Origin: Deltaproteobacteria bacterium
Lineage (GTDB): Bacteria > Desulfobacterota > Desulfomonilia > Desulfomonilales > Desulfomonilaceae
NCBI GenBank assembly: GCA_016875095.1
Contig: VGSG01000025.1
Span: 1 to 43,471 of the forward strand
Length of the DNA stretch: 43,471 nucleotides
Reading direction: 5' to 3'
Made by a program: the position numbers and the translations under genes. Shown here piece after piece: positions 18,861 to 27,238 of the stretch. The notes below the pieces were generated by a model, which made no database searches, was not told the DNA's origin, and saw only the letters and a program-made list of their open reading frames with translations. Every line of letters begins with the position of its first letter. Positions within the stretch are counted from its first letter, which is position 1.

Positions 18861-19394
18861 ATGAAAAGCCAGAAGAAATTCCAGGAGATGACCGTGGTGG
18901 GAATCGCCTCGGACAACAGGAACATGCAGCCGGTGGTCATCCTGAAGGAGAAGAGCGGGGGGAGAGAGTTGTACATATGGATTGGCCCCGTCGAGGCCAT
19001 GGCATTGCAGCGAGCGATGAACAAAGAGGTCTTCCAGAGACCGCTCACCCATGAATTGCTTCGCAATATTATGGAAAAATCCGGGCTCACCTTGGAACAT
19101 ATCGAGATCGATGACCTGAGGGACCACACCTATTACGCCACGATCTATCTCAAGACTTCAGAAGCGAAACTGCTGACCGTTGACGCCCGCCCTTCGGACT
19201 CGTTGGTTCTTGCCACGTGGAGTGGAGTGCCCATCTTTGTCAGCGAAAAAGTGATTGACGGCATGACCCAAGGAGCCCAGGAGGAAACCACCCGCCACAA
19301 AGTTATCCTGACCCAGGATGACCTGGAACAAAGCGACGAAGAACTGACCAAAATCCTGGAACGGGTGAATCCCGAAGACGTGGGGAACGCCTAG
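18861..19394 (+). CDS. Bifunctional nuclease (BFN/DUF151) family protein
   Basis: A 177-residue protein of the DUF151/BFN family. Recognisable parts are the opening strand VVGIASDNRNMQPVVILKEK, YIWIGPVEAMAL, and the conserved DARPSDSLVLATWSGVPIFVSE (about residues 108-129), which is close to the family consensus DARPSDALALA. A polar C-terminal tail rich in D/E (QDDLEQSDEELTKILERV) may be a short helix. Plant and some bacterial relatives have been reported with RNase/DNase activity, but the role in most bacteria is not settled. The ATG has GAGAGG upstream, about five bases away. It appears monocistronic. Confidence 0.88.
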   Translation: MKSQKKFQEMTVVGIASDNRNMQPVVILKEKSGGRELYIWIGPVEAMALQRAMNKEVFQRPLTHELLRNIMEKSGLTLEHIEIDDLRDHTYYATIYLKTSEAKLLTVDARPSDSLVLATWSGVPIFVSEKVIDGMTQGAQEETTRHKVILTQDDLEQSDEELTKILERVNPEDVGNA

Positions 19395-19742
19395 TCGATT
19401 TTGCAAGCCCGCACAGCGCGTCAAGAAATCGTATCAGACATTACTAATTCAAATTCTTGCCTCCGCAGACACGACCGCGTCCGAGTTCCGCCACCCGTCA
19501 GCCCGTCGAAGGGCGGGGTCCGGTCCCGCTTGGGACGCGGGATGGAAGAGACCGGATTCCGGCCCCGGTTGAAGCCCGGCGCAGGCTTTCCGCGGGAATG
19601 AAGGAAACGGCGCTGAAATACGAGACCGAATCCAGGAATCGGAGCGCTAAGCGCACACTGCAACGCTCCCCTTTCACTTTACCTCCGGGGATCAAGATGG
19701 TAGATTTCCCGGCGAGTGAAGCGCACTCGACGGGTTGTTGAC
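19395..19742. other. Gene-free interval with a degenerate dispersed-repeat-like segment
   Basis: No convincing gene is seen. The part 19494-19620 contains GC-rich complementary blocks (for example GGTCCGGTCCCGCTTGGGACGCGGGAT broken into GTCCCG/TGGGAC-type arms) and TTTCCGCGGGAATGA at about 19589, which resembles the GGAATGA-ending palindromic repeats scattered in many proteobacterial genomes. A related-looking segment lies at 30340-30560. No clear sigma-70 promoter for the histidine kinase gene was found in this interval. Confidence 0.4.
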
Positions 19743-21170
19743 ATGGCAATACCCAACGCTGCTCCCAGCGCGGTTGGTCCATTCAGGCTCCTGAAATATT
19801 TCATCATATCCGGGTTTGCGGTGATCGCGGTTGTCACATTCCTGCTGGGGGCCTTTCTTTATAACAGGATGCTGGACACGCTCCTCAAAGGCGCGGAGAA
19901 CTATGCACGCTTGTTGGCTGAGAATCTGAATTACAATATATACAACGGGTTTTATGCCCCCCTCAAGGCGAGGGGCGTCCAGATGGACCTGCGCAAATGG
20001 GATCAGTTCGGGTCTCTGGACGCGCTAATCAAAGATGTGACCTACGGCCTGAAGATCGAGCGCATCCGAATCATTGATAGGGATCGCAAGATTGCGTACA
20101 GCACCGAGTATGACCTTATCGGCACGTACGAGCCTGCCGGTTCGCCTTTCGACGAAGCTTTGAACGGTAAGGACGTCACCGTCATCAGCCAGGATGATCG
20201 TCTCAGCCCCTGGTGGCGGCCCAAGTGGTTGACTCGCACGTACTTCCCCTTGAGAGAAATCACGGGAAACTATTGGATGCTTGGGAACATGTACGGAGTG
20301 ATCGAGATCACCCAGGATGTCAAAGAGCAATACTTTGCGGTACAGAAGTCCATTGTGGTGATTATCCTAGTCGCGGCGGGCCTGATGGCTTTTCTATTTG
20401 TAACCCTCACGTTCATCGTCAGGCGAGGTGAAAGGATCCTGTTTCAGAGAGCCCAAGAACAGGAAAGGCTGCAGCAGCAGCTCCAGCAATCGGAGAAACT
20501 TGCTTCAATTGGGCAGATGTTGGCGACGATCGCGCACGAAATACGGAACCCCCTTGGGATCATTCGTTCTTCGGCCGATGTGCTGGCGAAGAAGAGCAAT
20601 CCCGATGCCTCCCGCATAACCAAACTGTCACAGGTGATCGTAGAGGAAGCGACTCGCTTGAGCACGATTCTCACGGACTTTCTCGACTTCGCCAAACCTC
20701 GGTCCCCGCAACTGAGGCCGATGGATCTTCGCGAGGTGGTGGAGCGGGTAAGGAATAATCTGGACCAGCAAATTCGGGCGCGCAAGATACATTGGCGACA
20801 AGACGATGCGGATGACGCTTCAACCGAGATCATGGGCGACCCGGACTTGCTGTACCAGGCTTTTCTTAACATCGCCATAAATGCGTTTGACGCAATGGGG
20901 CACGGCGGCGCTCTGACCGTTCAGATTGACGGGGACGACTCCCATGTGGCCGTGACCTTCCGTGACAACGGTCACGGGATCCGTGATGAGCATATGCCCA
21001 ACATATTCACTCCCTTCTTTACCACGCATGAGATGGGAACCGGCCTGGGATTATCGGTGGTGCATAACATCGTGACCGCGCACGGAGGAGAGATTTCCGT
21101 GGACAGCAAAGAAGGGGAAGGGGCTGTTTTCACCGTGGCGCTTCCCAGGGCGCCTGGAGCGCTGGAGTGA
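19743..21170 (+). CDS. Sensor histidine kinase (NtrB/AtoS-like)
   Basis: A 475-residue membrane histidine kinase. A first membrane helix (about 20-40) and a second (about 204-226) enclose a periplasmic region of about 160 residues of no recognised type. A short coiled linker (232-255, Q/E-rich) leads to the dimerisation domain with the phospho-acceptor H265 in TIAHEIRNPLGIIR. The ATPase domain has the N box NIAINAFDAM (376-385), DNGHGI (408-413) and GTGLGLSVVHNI (432-443). ATG 19743 was chosen; an in-frame GTG at 19716 would add nine residues. There is no strong ribosome site for either. The response regulator gene follows after 28 bases. The signal is unknown. Confidence 0.93.
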   Translation: MAIPNAAPSAVGPFRLLKYFIISGFAVIAVVTFLLGAFLYNRMLDTLLKGAENYARLLAENLNYNIYNGFYAPLKARGVQMDLRKWDQFGSLDALIKDVTYGLKIERIRIIDRDRKIAYSTEYDLIGTYEPAGSPFDEALNGKDVTVISQDDRLSPWWRPKWLTRTYFPLREITGNYWMLGNMYGVIEITQDVKEQYFAVQKSIVVIILVAAGLMAFLFVTLTFIVRRGERILFQRAQEQERLQQQLQQSEKLASIGQMLATIAHEIRNPLGIIRSSADVLAKKSNPDASRITKLSQVIVEEATRLSTILTDFLDFAKPRSPQLRPMDLREVVERVRNNLDQQIRARKIHWRQDDADDASTEIMGDPDLLYQAFLNIAINAFDAMGHGGALTVQIDGDDSHVAVTFRDNGHGIRDEHMPNIFTPFFTTHEMGTGLGLSVVHNIVTAHGGEISVDSKEGEGAVFTVALPRAPGALE

Positions 21171-21198
21171 CGAGAAGCTCACACATGGTTCATACGGC

Positions 21199-22560
21199 AT
21201 GAACACGGTACTTGTTGTGGATGATGAGAAGAACTACTTGGTAGTCCTCGAGGACCTATTGGAGGAAGAGGGCTATAAGGTGCTCACGGCAGCCTCCGGA
21301 AAGGAAGCTATCGACATCATCCACAAGACACCTATTGACACGGTGCTGACCGACATACGGATGCCCACGATGTCGGGGGTCGAGCTATTGGAGCGTCTCC
21401 GTGACTTCGATCCGGATCTGCCGGTGATCCTCATGACCGCCTACGCCGAAGTGGATCAAGCGGTGGCCGCAATGAAGAAAGGCGCCCTCGATCATATTCA
21501 GAAGCCCTTCGATAACAAGGACCTGAAGCGGGCCGTGGCCAGAGGCGTGGAAAAGCGTGCTCTGACTGCGCGGATCAGGCATCTTCAAACAGAGCTGGGG
21601 GCCGCGTGGGGGAACATTATCGGCAAGTCGAAGGCGATGGAGAGCGTGTTCGCTGTTATGAAAAGGGTCGCGGATACGCCTACCACGGTGCTCGTTTCCG
21701 GCGAATCAGGGACGGGCAAGGAGCTGATCGCCCGTGGAATTCACAGAGCTTCGCCCAGGGTGAATGCCCCGTTCGTCTCCATTAATTGCGCCGCAGTCCC
21801 CGAGAGCCTCCTGGAATCCGAGCTTTTCGGGTACGAGAAGGGCGCTTTCACGGGAGCGGTCCAGACGAGGCAGGGGAAGTTCGAATTTGCTGATAGCGGG
21901 TCCCTCTTCCTCGATGAGGTCGGCGAGATGTCTCTTGCGCTCCAAGCCAAGCTCCTGAGAGTGCTTCAAGAGCAGGAATTCCAACGGGTCGGCGGAACCA
22001 AAGACATCAAGGTAAGCGTGAGAATCATCGCGGCCACGAACAAAGATCTGAAAGAAGAAGTTACGGGAGGCCGATTCCGAGAGGACCTGTTTTTCAGGCT
22101 TAACGTGGTTCACCTTCGTGTGCCGCCGTTGAGAGAGCGTCGGGAGGACATCCCGCACCTGGTGGCCCATTTTGTTGAAAAATTCGGCGCAAAGCTGGGA
22201 CGGCCACTATTGGCGGTGGAGCCGGAGGTTATGAGTTCGTTCTACAAGTATTCCTGGCCCGGTAACATTAGGGAGCTTGAGAATGTGATCGAGCGTGCTC
22301 TCGTGCTCTCGCGAGGCTCGTCAATGAGCCTCGAAGACCTCCCGCCCGAAATCCGGGAATCTCCGGAGATCGAGGAAGGAATCAACACTTTGATCTCATG
22401 GGAGAAAGGACTGTCCGAGACTCTTGATGCGATCGAAGAACGGATGATACGTCAGGCGCTCAAAAGAGCTGATAACGTGCAGGCTCAGGCTGCCAAGATG
22501 CTTGCTATCTCTCGGAGCAATCTGCAGTACAAGATGCGGAAGTACGGACTGCTCTCCTGA
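21199..22560 (+). CDS. Sigma-54-dependent response regulator (NtrC family)
   Basis: A 453-residue transcription activator with three parts. The receiver domain (1-120) has the phosphorylated D52 in LTDIRMP and acidic D8/D9. The AAA+ domain (about 138-370) contains Walker A GESGTGKE at 168-175, the sigma-54-contacting loop GAFTGA at 215-220 and the Walker B region LFLDEVGEM. The Fis-type helix-turn-helix is at the C terminus (VQAQAAKMLAISRSNLQYKMRKYG). All residues expected of an active sigma-54 activator are present. It is paired with the kinase 28 bases upstream and probably co-transcribed. Targets are unknown; the adjacent envelope genes (23104-25460) are the nearest candidates, although the promoter in front of them looks like sigma-70. 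Confidence 0.95.
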   Translation: MNTVLVVDDEKNYLVVLEDLLEEEGYKVLTAASGKEAIDIIHKTPIDTVLTDIRMPTMSGVELLERLRDFDPDLPVILMTAYAEVDQAVAAMKKGALDHIQKPFDNKDLKRAVARGVEKRALTARIRHLQTELGAAWGNIIGKSKAMESVFAVMKRVADTPTTVLVSGESGTGKELIARGIHRASPRVNAPFVSINCAAVPESLLESELFGYEKGAFTGAVQTRQGKFEFADSGSLFLDEVGEMSLALQAKLLRVLQEQEFQRVGGTKDIKVSVRIIAATNKDLKEEVTGGRFREDLFFRLNVVHLRVPPLRERREDIPHLVAHFVEKFGAKLGRPLLAVEPEVMSSFYKYSWPGNIRELENVIERALVLSRGSSMSLEDLPPEIRESPEIEEGINTLISWEKGLSETLDAIEERMIRQALKRADNVQAQAAKMLAISRSNLQYKMRKYGLLS

Positions 22561-23013
22561 CCGGGCATGCTGATACTATACAGCCAGGCATTGTGAAACT
22601 GACCCGCTCCCACCCTCTCCTGTCCCCTCCTCTGACGGGAAGGGTTAGGGCAGGGGGCGTAGGGAAAGCCCAAGAGGCTTAGAGTTAATGCGCAGCAATA
22701 GAGCGGGGCATCCGGAGAGGCTGACTCCGCTGCCAAGGTGTGCGGAGCCTTCTTCACGGTGATGAGGGCTGATTGTTGGAACGAACTTCCCGTGAGGGTG
22801 ACTAAAAATGATTATTAATGGTCGCATGCCCTCGATCATTCGGGTAAGGCTCATACGGCGGAAGCTGAGTCGCTCGCTGGCGCACGCGCAACACGCAGGG
22901 TCGTCGGGAGTTGAGAAGACCCCCGCCCTGCGGCCGTTTGCAAAGCGACGTACCCACGCGCGCGGCGGTGTACTCCTTGGCGCAACAACATCCCTCGGGG
23001 TTTCGGCGGATTG
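22561..23013. other. Gene-poor interval with degenerate repeat
   Basis: No gene can be supported. At about 22606-22660 there are CCCTCTCC and GGGTTAGGGCAGGGGG-type blocks that look like a decayed copy of the element at 39321-39399. A six-pair hairpin CTCCGC/GCGGAG (22726-22749 region) is followed by CCTTCTTC and might end the regulator transcript, but it is weak. An open frame of 69 codons starts at 22808 after GAGGGTGAC; its product is Arg-rich without a recognisable pattern, so it is not annotated as a gene. Confidence 0.45.
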
Positions 23014-23042
23014 TTGACAGGCTGGAGAAATTACATTATAGA
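23014..23042 (+). promoter_or_regulatory. Strong sigma-70 promoter for the L,D-transpeptidase gene
   Basis: A perfect TTGACA (23014-23019), exactly 17 bases, then TATAGA (23037-23042). Transcription would start near 23049, leaving a leader of about 55 bases before the ATG at 23104. This is one of the best promoter matches in the window. Confidence 0.75.
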
Positions 23043-23103
23043 TGAACACGCTTGCGAGCAAGTGGTGGATTTTCCCGTAGTTAACCGAGAGAGGGATTCT
23101 AGA

Positions 23104-24111
23104 ATGCGGAATCTGATCCGGTATCTTGGAGTAATAGGCGGGTTGATGCTGCTGGGGACCCCGCTCTCTGCCCAGATGTACTACTATCCTGAACAGGTTC
23201 AGGAAAATGGTTACGAATACTGGCAGAACCAGGATCCCCGGGTTCAGAATGCCCGACAGCGGGAGGCGCCCAGGTCCGCTCGAAGGCAACCTGTGTCCCC
23301 TCCTGCGCCTATAATCCAGTACGAGGATCGCGATGCGGAGACGATTCTGCGAGATCAGGTGAATAGGGGCCTGCAGACTCAGCCGCAGCATTTCCAGCCT
23401 CAGGCCCAGCCGCAGCCGCAGGCTCAACCCCGTCAGGAGATGTATGACGATTACTATGGGCATCGGATTCACGACGAAGGTCAGATTAGGAGTGTGATGG
23501 CCGAGGCCCGGTACGTTGCCACCGCAATAACGAAGAAGAACGGGCGGCCATTCATCGTGATCGACAAGCGGAATTTCCAATTCTACCTCTATAGCGCTAA
23601 CGGCAGGCTCCTGCGTATAGGTCCCGTTGCCATAGGCAAAGGCCGGACCAGGGAAGGGGCCTTTGAGACGCCGGTCGGGGTCTTTCCCATTCGAGCCAAG
23701 ATTCCGATAGATGATTGGATCAGACCCGATTGGTATTTTCGCGAGGAAGGCGAACCGATCCCCGTAAACTGGGAAGATCGTCGAGTCCCGGGCTTTTTCC
23801 GATTCAAGCTTGTGTTTGAAGGAACACGGTACATTCACTACGCCGAAGCAACCGGGGGAAGGCTTACTCATGGGTGCCTCGGACTCGATTGGCAGGATGC
23901 GGAAGCGGTATTCCACACGCTTGACGTAGGCTCATACTGCATCATCATTGACGGACCATTCCTAACCAGACTTGCCAAAGGCGAGTTCCCCGTGAATCAG
24001 CCGAAAAAGCCTGAACCGAAACCGGAACCCGCGGGCGAGGGTCGGGAAACCGCCAAGGCTGAATCCCAACAAAGTGGGAGCTCCATCAAGACCTTCGGGA
24101 GCATGTGGTAG
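23104..24111 (+). CDS. L,D-transpeptidase (YkuD-like) family protein
   Basis: A 335-residue exported protein. Residues 1-23 form a signal peptide (MRNLIRYLGVIGGLMLLGTPLSA, cleavage after SA). A Tyr/Gln-rich region follows (24-45), then a Pro/Gln-rich linker (91-111, repeats of PQPQ/AQPQ), then the catalytic domain (about 135-285) with FIVIDKRNFQFYLY, TPVGVFPI and the active-site stretch H245...THGC (H256, C258). The family normally has Ser/Thr-His-Gly-Cys followed by x-Arg; here that Arg position is Gly260. Such enzymes make 3-3 peptidoglycan cross-links or attach proteins to peptidoglycan. The ATG at 23104 follows GAGAGAGG; the frame is open 31 codons further upstream but without signal features. 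The C-terminal tail is low-complexity Pro/Lys/Glu. Confidence 0.87.
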   Translation: MRNLIRYLGVIGGLMLLGTPLSAQMYYYPEQVQENGYEYWQNQDPRVQNARQREAPRSARRQPVSPPAPIIQYEDRDAETILRDQVNRGLQTQPQHFQPQAQPQPQAQPRQEMYDDYYGHRIHDEGQIRSVMAEARYVATAITKKNGRPFIVIDKRNFQFYLYSANGRLLRIGPVAIGKGRTREGAFETPVGVFPIRAKIPIDDWIRPDWYFREEGEPIPVNWEDRRVPGFFRFKLVFEGTRYIHYAEATGGRLTHGCLGLDWQDAEAVFHTLDVGSYCIIIDGPFLTRLAKGEFPVNQPKKPEPKPEPAGEGRETAKAESQQSGSSIKTFGSMW

Positions 24112-24180
24112 TGAATACCCGTGGGCCGGCGCGGTGACTCGCGGCGCGGAAGTCGGTGTGGACCGGTCGAGGATCGAATT

Positions 24181-24651
24181 ATGTCAGTCATGTTAAGGCG
24201 GCTTGGGGTAGGGCTCATCGTCATTGCGCCCCTTCTGTGCGCCTCGTGCCTTACCATGACTATGCCGAAGAGCGCTCGTTTGGAAAAACCCGGCGCCGAA
24301 GATCAGTCTTCGACTCGCACCCAAACCCCGCCCTCCGACAAGCGTATTGTGGACACGTGGGAACTGATGTTCCAGGAAGACGACAAAGGAACCAAGGAAG
24401 TTCCTCGGGAAAGCACGCGAACACTCCTTGAATTCACCGATAGGGGAAGGATTATCTTCAATCGAGTGGACAAGGATAACACTGATCGGGTCAAGACCAG
24501 GACGGGGAACTTCACCCTTGAAGACGGAGAAATCAAAATAACTGATGACGTCGGGAACTCCGGTCGTTGGCCGTATCAAATCACTGGGGAACAACTGGTC
24601 ATCGTCATGCCGGAGAAAAATAAGAAGTTTCATTGGCGGCGATTTCGTTGA
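24181..24651 (+). CDS. Putative small lipoprotein of unknown function
   Basis: A 156-residue protein. The N terminus MSVMLRRLGVGLIVIAPLL followed by CASC fits a lipoprotein signal, with the modified Cys probably residue 23; the lipobox is imperfect (Cys at -3). A polar linker (about 25-50) leads to a compact domain (55-156) that begins DTWELMF and alternates short strands (LLEFTDRGRIIFNRV, GNFTLEDGEIKITDD, YQITGEQLVIVMPE), resembling a lipocalin-like small beta-barrel. That resemblance is an inference from pattern. ATG 24181 has GAGG nine bases upstream. It follows the transpeptidase gene by 69 bases and may be co-transcribed. Confidence 0.72.
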   Translation: MSVMLRRLGVGLIVIAPLLCASCLTMTMPKSARLEKPGAEDQSSTRTQTPPSDKRIVDTWELMFQEDDKGTKEVPRESTRTLLEFTDRGRIIFNRVDKDNTDRVKTRTGNFTLEDGEIKITDDVGNSGRWPYQITGEQLVIVMPEKNKKFHWRRFR

Positions 24652-24698
24652 GCCGGGCTCTCCGACCGCCGTCCGGCGTGTGAGGCTATAAGCACGGT

Positions 24699-25460
24699 AT
24701 GTTCAGCAGGTTATTCCGCATCAACGGCAAAGGTCCGCTGAGTTTGGCGTTTACTGCGACGGCGTTCGTGTTGCTGGTCGCGTCCTGGACTCTGGCCGCT
24801 CAACCCCTTGAAATCCTACGGTATGAAGTGACGTGGAATGGACAGAAGGCGGGTCACGGCGACATCACCACGGTGCGGGAACCCAATCATCTCAACGTGA
24901 CGGCCCAAGCGGTTTCCGACGGGGTGCTCAAGGCGATCCTGGAGATTTGGAGCAAAGTCCAGGCCAAGTTCACGCCGGGGACATTCGAGCCGCACTGGTA
25001 CCGTTTCCATCTGAAGTCGAATCTCCTCCCCAACGAAGTGGTGGATCTCGCGTTCAACCGTCAGACGCGTCAGGTGACAGTGGACAAGAGCAAAGGGAGA
25101 GAGCGAGAGAACCACAAAGAGAAATACGAGAGCCTATACGACCCGGTGGGCGCGGCGTTCCTTCTGAGGAGCCAGGCCAATCTGAGTAAGCCCATGTACG
25201 TGGACATATACGATGGCAAGGCCAGATGCCGCCTCCTGGTGACACCGGTCGGGAACGGGCCGGGGCCTCTCACGGTGAAGGGTGGCTCGTACACCGCTCA
25301 GGGAGTTGACCTCAAGTTGGTCAAACTCACGGGGGACAAGGAAGAGCTGGCTAAAGGGAGGCTCTGGTTCTCCAGTGATCGCGAGCGCATTCCGCTGCTG
25401 CTCACGGCCTCACCCATTGTAGGTAGCGTGCGCTTCGAACTCGTTCAAGTTCAGCGCTAA
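24699..25460 (+). CDS. DUF3108 domain-containing exported protein
   Basis: A 253-residue protein with a signal peptide (hydrophobic 15-33, LAFTATAFVLLVASWTLAA, cleavage near A34). The mature part matches the DUF3108 pattern: LRYEVTWNGQKAGHGDI at the start, a central YRFHLKSNLLPNEVVDLAFN, ESLYDPVGAAFLLRSQ, YVDIYDGKARCRLLVTPVG, and the ending LWFSSDRERIPLLLTASPIVGSVRFELVQ. It is predicted to be periplasmic and beta-rich. Function is not established; proteins of this family often sit near envelope-biogenesis genes, as here. A gap of 47 bases separates it from the lipoprotein gene. Confidence 0.85.
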   Translation: MFSRLFRINGKGPLSLAFTATAFVLLVASWTLAAQPLEILRYEVTWNGQKAGHGDITTVREPNHLNVTAQAVSDGVLKAILEIWSKVQAKFTPGTFEPHWYRFHLKSNLLPNEVVDLAFNRQTRQVTVDKSKGRERENHKEKYESLYDPVGAAFLLRSQANLSKPMYVDIYDGKARCRLLVTPVGNGPGPLTVKGGSYTAQGVDLKLVKLTGDKEELAKGRLWFSSDRERIPLLLTASPIVGSVRFELVQVQR

Positions 25461-25588
25461 CGGACGTCTACGAGGCAAGGTATCGAGGGCGTCGAACAGC
25501 CAACCGCAGAGCCTTGCGCAAGACCCGGCAGCCCACATCCGATCTCCCGTAACTCGCTTTTCCGGCCGCTACCGGAGCTTCCCGCCGC

Positions 25589-27049
25589 ATGACCCAACCC
25601 TGGGAAAACACGAAAATAAGAGCGCTGCTGGAGCGCCTCTGCACGCTTGAAAACGAGTCGTATCTCGTAGGTGGAGCGATCCGTGATGCGCTCATGGGTC
25701 GGCCGCCCAGGTTGGAAATCGATGTCGCGGCCCGTGGAGACGGATATGAGATCGCGAGGACAGTGGCCGACCACACAGAGGGCGGTCGATTCGTCGGCCT
25801 GGACAAAGAGCGCGGCGCCGGACGCATCGTATTGGTGCATGAGGATTATGCGTCCGTGGATGTTTCGTCGTTCAAGGGTGAGTCGATTCTCGAAGATCTG
25901 ACCTTGCGCGATTTCACGATCAATGCCCTGGCGGTCAAACTGGAGGACCTCTTCGGAGAAGGCTTGCCGTCGATCATCGATCCGACTTGCGGCGCCACCG
26001 ATCTTCGATCCGGAACCATCAGGGCGTGTTCCGCACGAGCGTTCGATGACGACCCGGTCAGGATATTGCGAGCTTTCCGGTTCTCCGCCCAGCTCGGCTT
26101 CGCGATAGACCCGGCGACGATCGAGCTGATTCCCCTGCGGCTTCCAGGGCTCAGCCGAGTGGCCGGAGAACGGATACGGGACGAACTCATGGCAACGCTT
26201 GTGGCGGATCGCGCGTTTCCATCGCTCACGGAGATGGGAAGGGCAGGGGTGTTATCCGCGATCTTCCCGGAGCTGAACCCTATGAAGGGTCAGGAACAGA
26301 AACCGTACCACCACCTGGACGTGTGGGATCACACTTTGGAGACCGTGAACCGGATCGAAGAGATTATGGACTCAGGTGAGTTCCTTTTCGGAAAGTATTG
26401 GCCCAACGTACAGGAGCGCCTCAGTGACGAACTCGTTAGAGACCGCCCCAGAATAGCCCTGCTAAAGCTTGCCGCGCTCTTTCACGACGCGGGCAAGCCT
26501 CACACCGTGAGTTTCGATCCTGACGGCAGAGTCCGTTTCTTTGACCATGAGAAGGTTTCCCGGGAGATCTTCGAGTCCGCTGTTTTTCGCCTGAAACTGG
26601 CCCGCAGAGAGAGCCGCATGATAGCAGACTGGGTTGAAGGGCACATGAGGCCCATGTTTCTCACCAGCGGTTCCATCACTTCACGATCCGTGCGCCGGCT
26701 GTATCGCAAATTCGAGCAGGATACCATTGGCCTGCTTGTGCTCTTCCTCGCGGATCTGCGAGCGACGCAGGGCCCTGCGAGGCGGCCGGACGAAGACCAA
26801 ACAGCCCTTGAGGCAGTGAAGAAGGCTCTTCAGATTTGCATTGATGCCGGCCACACTCCACCGCAACCGCTGCTCAGAGGTCGAGACCTCATAGAGCTTT
26901 TCGGCCTGACTCCAGGACCGCCCTTCGGTCGCATCCTGAAACGAATCGCAGAACTGCAAGACGCCGGGGAGATAACCAGCCGCGAAGAGGCGATTCAAGC
27001 GGCTCAGGAATTATACGAAAAGGGAGAACGAGGCGACGGCTGGACGTGA
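25589..27049 (+). CDS. tRNA nucleotidyltransferase / poly(A) polymerase family protein with HD domain
   Basis: A 486-residue class II nucleotidyltransferase. The nucleotidyltransferase head starts with SYLVGGAIRDALMGRPP (24-40). The metal site normally reads D-x-D; here it is E43-I-D45 (RLEIDVAARGD), a change in the first carboxylate. DLTLRDFTINALAV (RRDFTINA motif with the first R as L) and DDPVRILRAFRFSAQLGF follow, then the RNA-binding neck. An HD domain with LAALFHDAGKPHT and FFDHEKVS lies at about 290-380, as in the CCA-adding/HD phosphohydrolase group. The family either adds CCA to tRNA or poly(A) tails; the tRNA-Gln in this window already encodes CCA, so repair or polyadenylation are both possible. 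No close upstream gene shares the transcript clearly. Confidence 0.88.
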   Translation: MTQPWENTKIRALLERLCTLENESYLVGGAIRDALMGRPPRLEIDVAARGDGYEIARTVADHTEGGRFVGLDKERGAGRIVLVHEDYASVDVSSFKGESILEDLTLRDFTINALAVKLEDLFGEGLPSIIDPTCGATDLRSGTIRACSARAFDDDPVRILRAFRFSAQLGFAIDPATIELIPLRLPGLSRVAGERIRDELMATLVADRAFPSLTEMGRAGVLSAIFPELNPMKGQEQKPYHHLDVWDHTLETVNRIEEIMDSGEFLFGKYWPNVQERLSDELVRDRPRIALLKLAALFHDAGKPHTVSFDPDGRVRFFDHEKVSREIFESAVFRLKLARRESRMIADWVEGHMRPMFLTSGSITSRSVRRLYRKFEQDTIGLLVLFLADLRATQGPARRPDEDQTALEAVKKALQICIDAGHTPPQPLLRGRDLIELFGLTPGPPFGRILKRIAELQDAGEITSREEAIQAAQELYEKGERGDGWT

Positions 27050-27172
27050 CTCGGCCCTCCGGAATACTCGCGCCGGATCATGGCGACTCCTCGCCAGAGA
27101 GATTGCTCTTCCGATTCCAGGACGTTGAGGGCAATCTCATATCCTCTCAAGGCGCATTCCTGCTACTTTCGT

Positions 27173-27204
27173 TTGACCCTGCTTTCAATGCGTAGCAGTA
27201 TACT
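27173..27204 (+). promoter_or_regulatory. Possible sigma-70 promoter for the ABM-like gene
   Basis: TTGACC (27173-27178) and TATACT (27199-27204) are present, but the spacer is 20 bases, longer than optimal. The -10 match is good. It lies 35-65 bases before the TTG start at 27239. Confidence 0.35.
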
Positions 27205-27238
27205 TACACACGTACGAACTCATGAGGGGAGATTAAGC

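Noticed and set aside
18582-19127. A long upstream extension of the ferredoxin frame
   Set aside because: It runs back through the promoter region and into the gene on the other strand, and the ATG at 18581 has a clear ribosome site right before the ferredoxin domain.
22870-22905. TGGCGCACGCGC considered as a -24/-12 sigma-54 promoter
   Set aside because: The -12 TTGC element is missing at the required distance and no gene follows at a suitable position.
22808-23017. A 69-codon open frame with a passable ribosome site in the gene-poor interval
   Set aside because: The product is Arg-rich and featureless, its end overlaps the strong promoter at 23014, and nothing else supports translation.
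23380-23440. Short direct repeats of Pro/Gln codons, considered as a tandem DNA repeat
   Set aside because: They are simply the coding sequence of a Pro/Gln-rich linker; unit length is irregular and no repeat array extends beyond the gene.
22645-23916. A 423-codon open frame on the - strand opposite the L,D-transpeptidase gene
   Set aside because: It covers the repeat-bearing spacer and the reverse of a well-supported coding gene, its product shows no domain pattern, and the + strand gene has a promoter, ribosome site and signal peptide.
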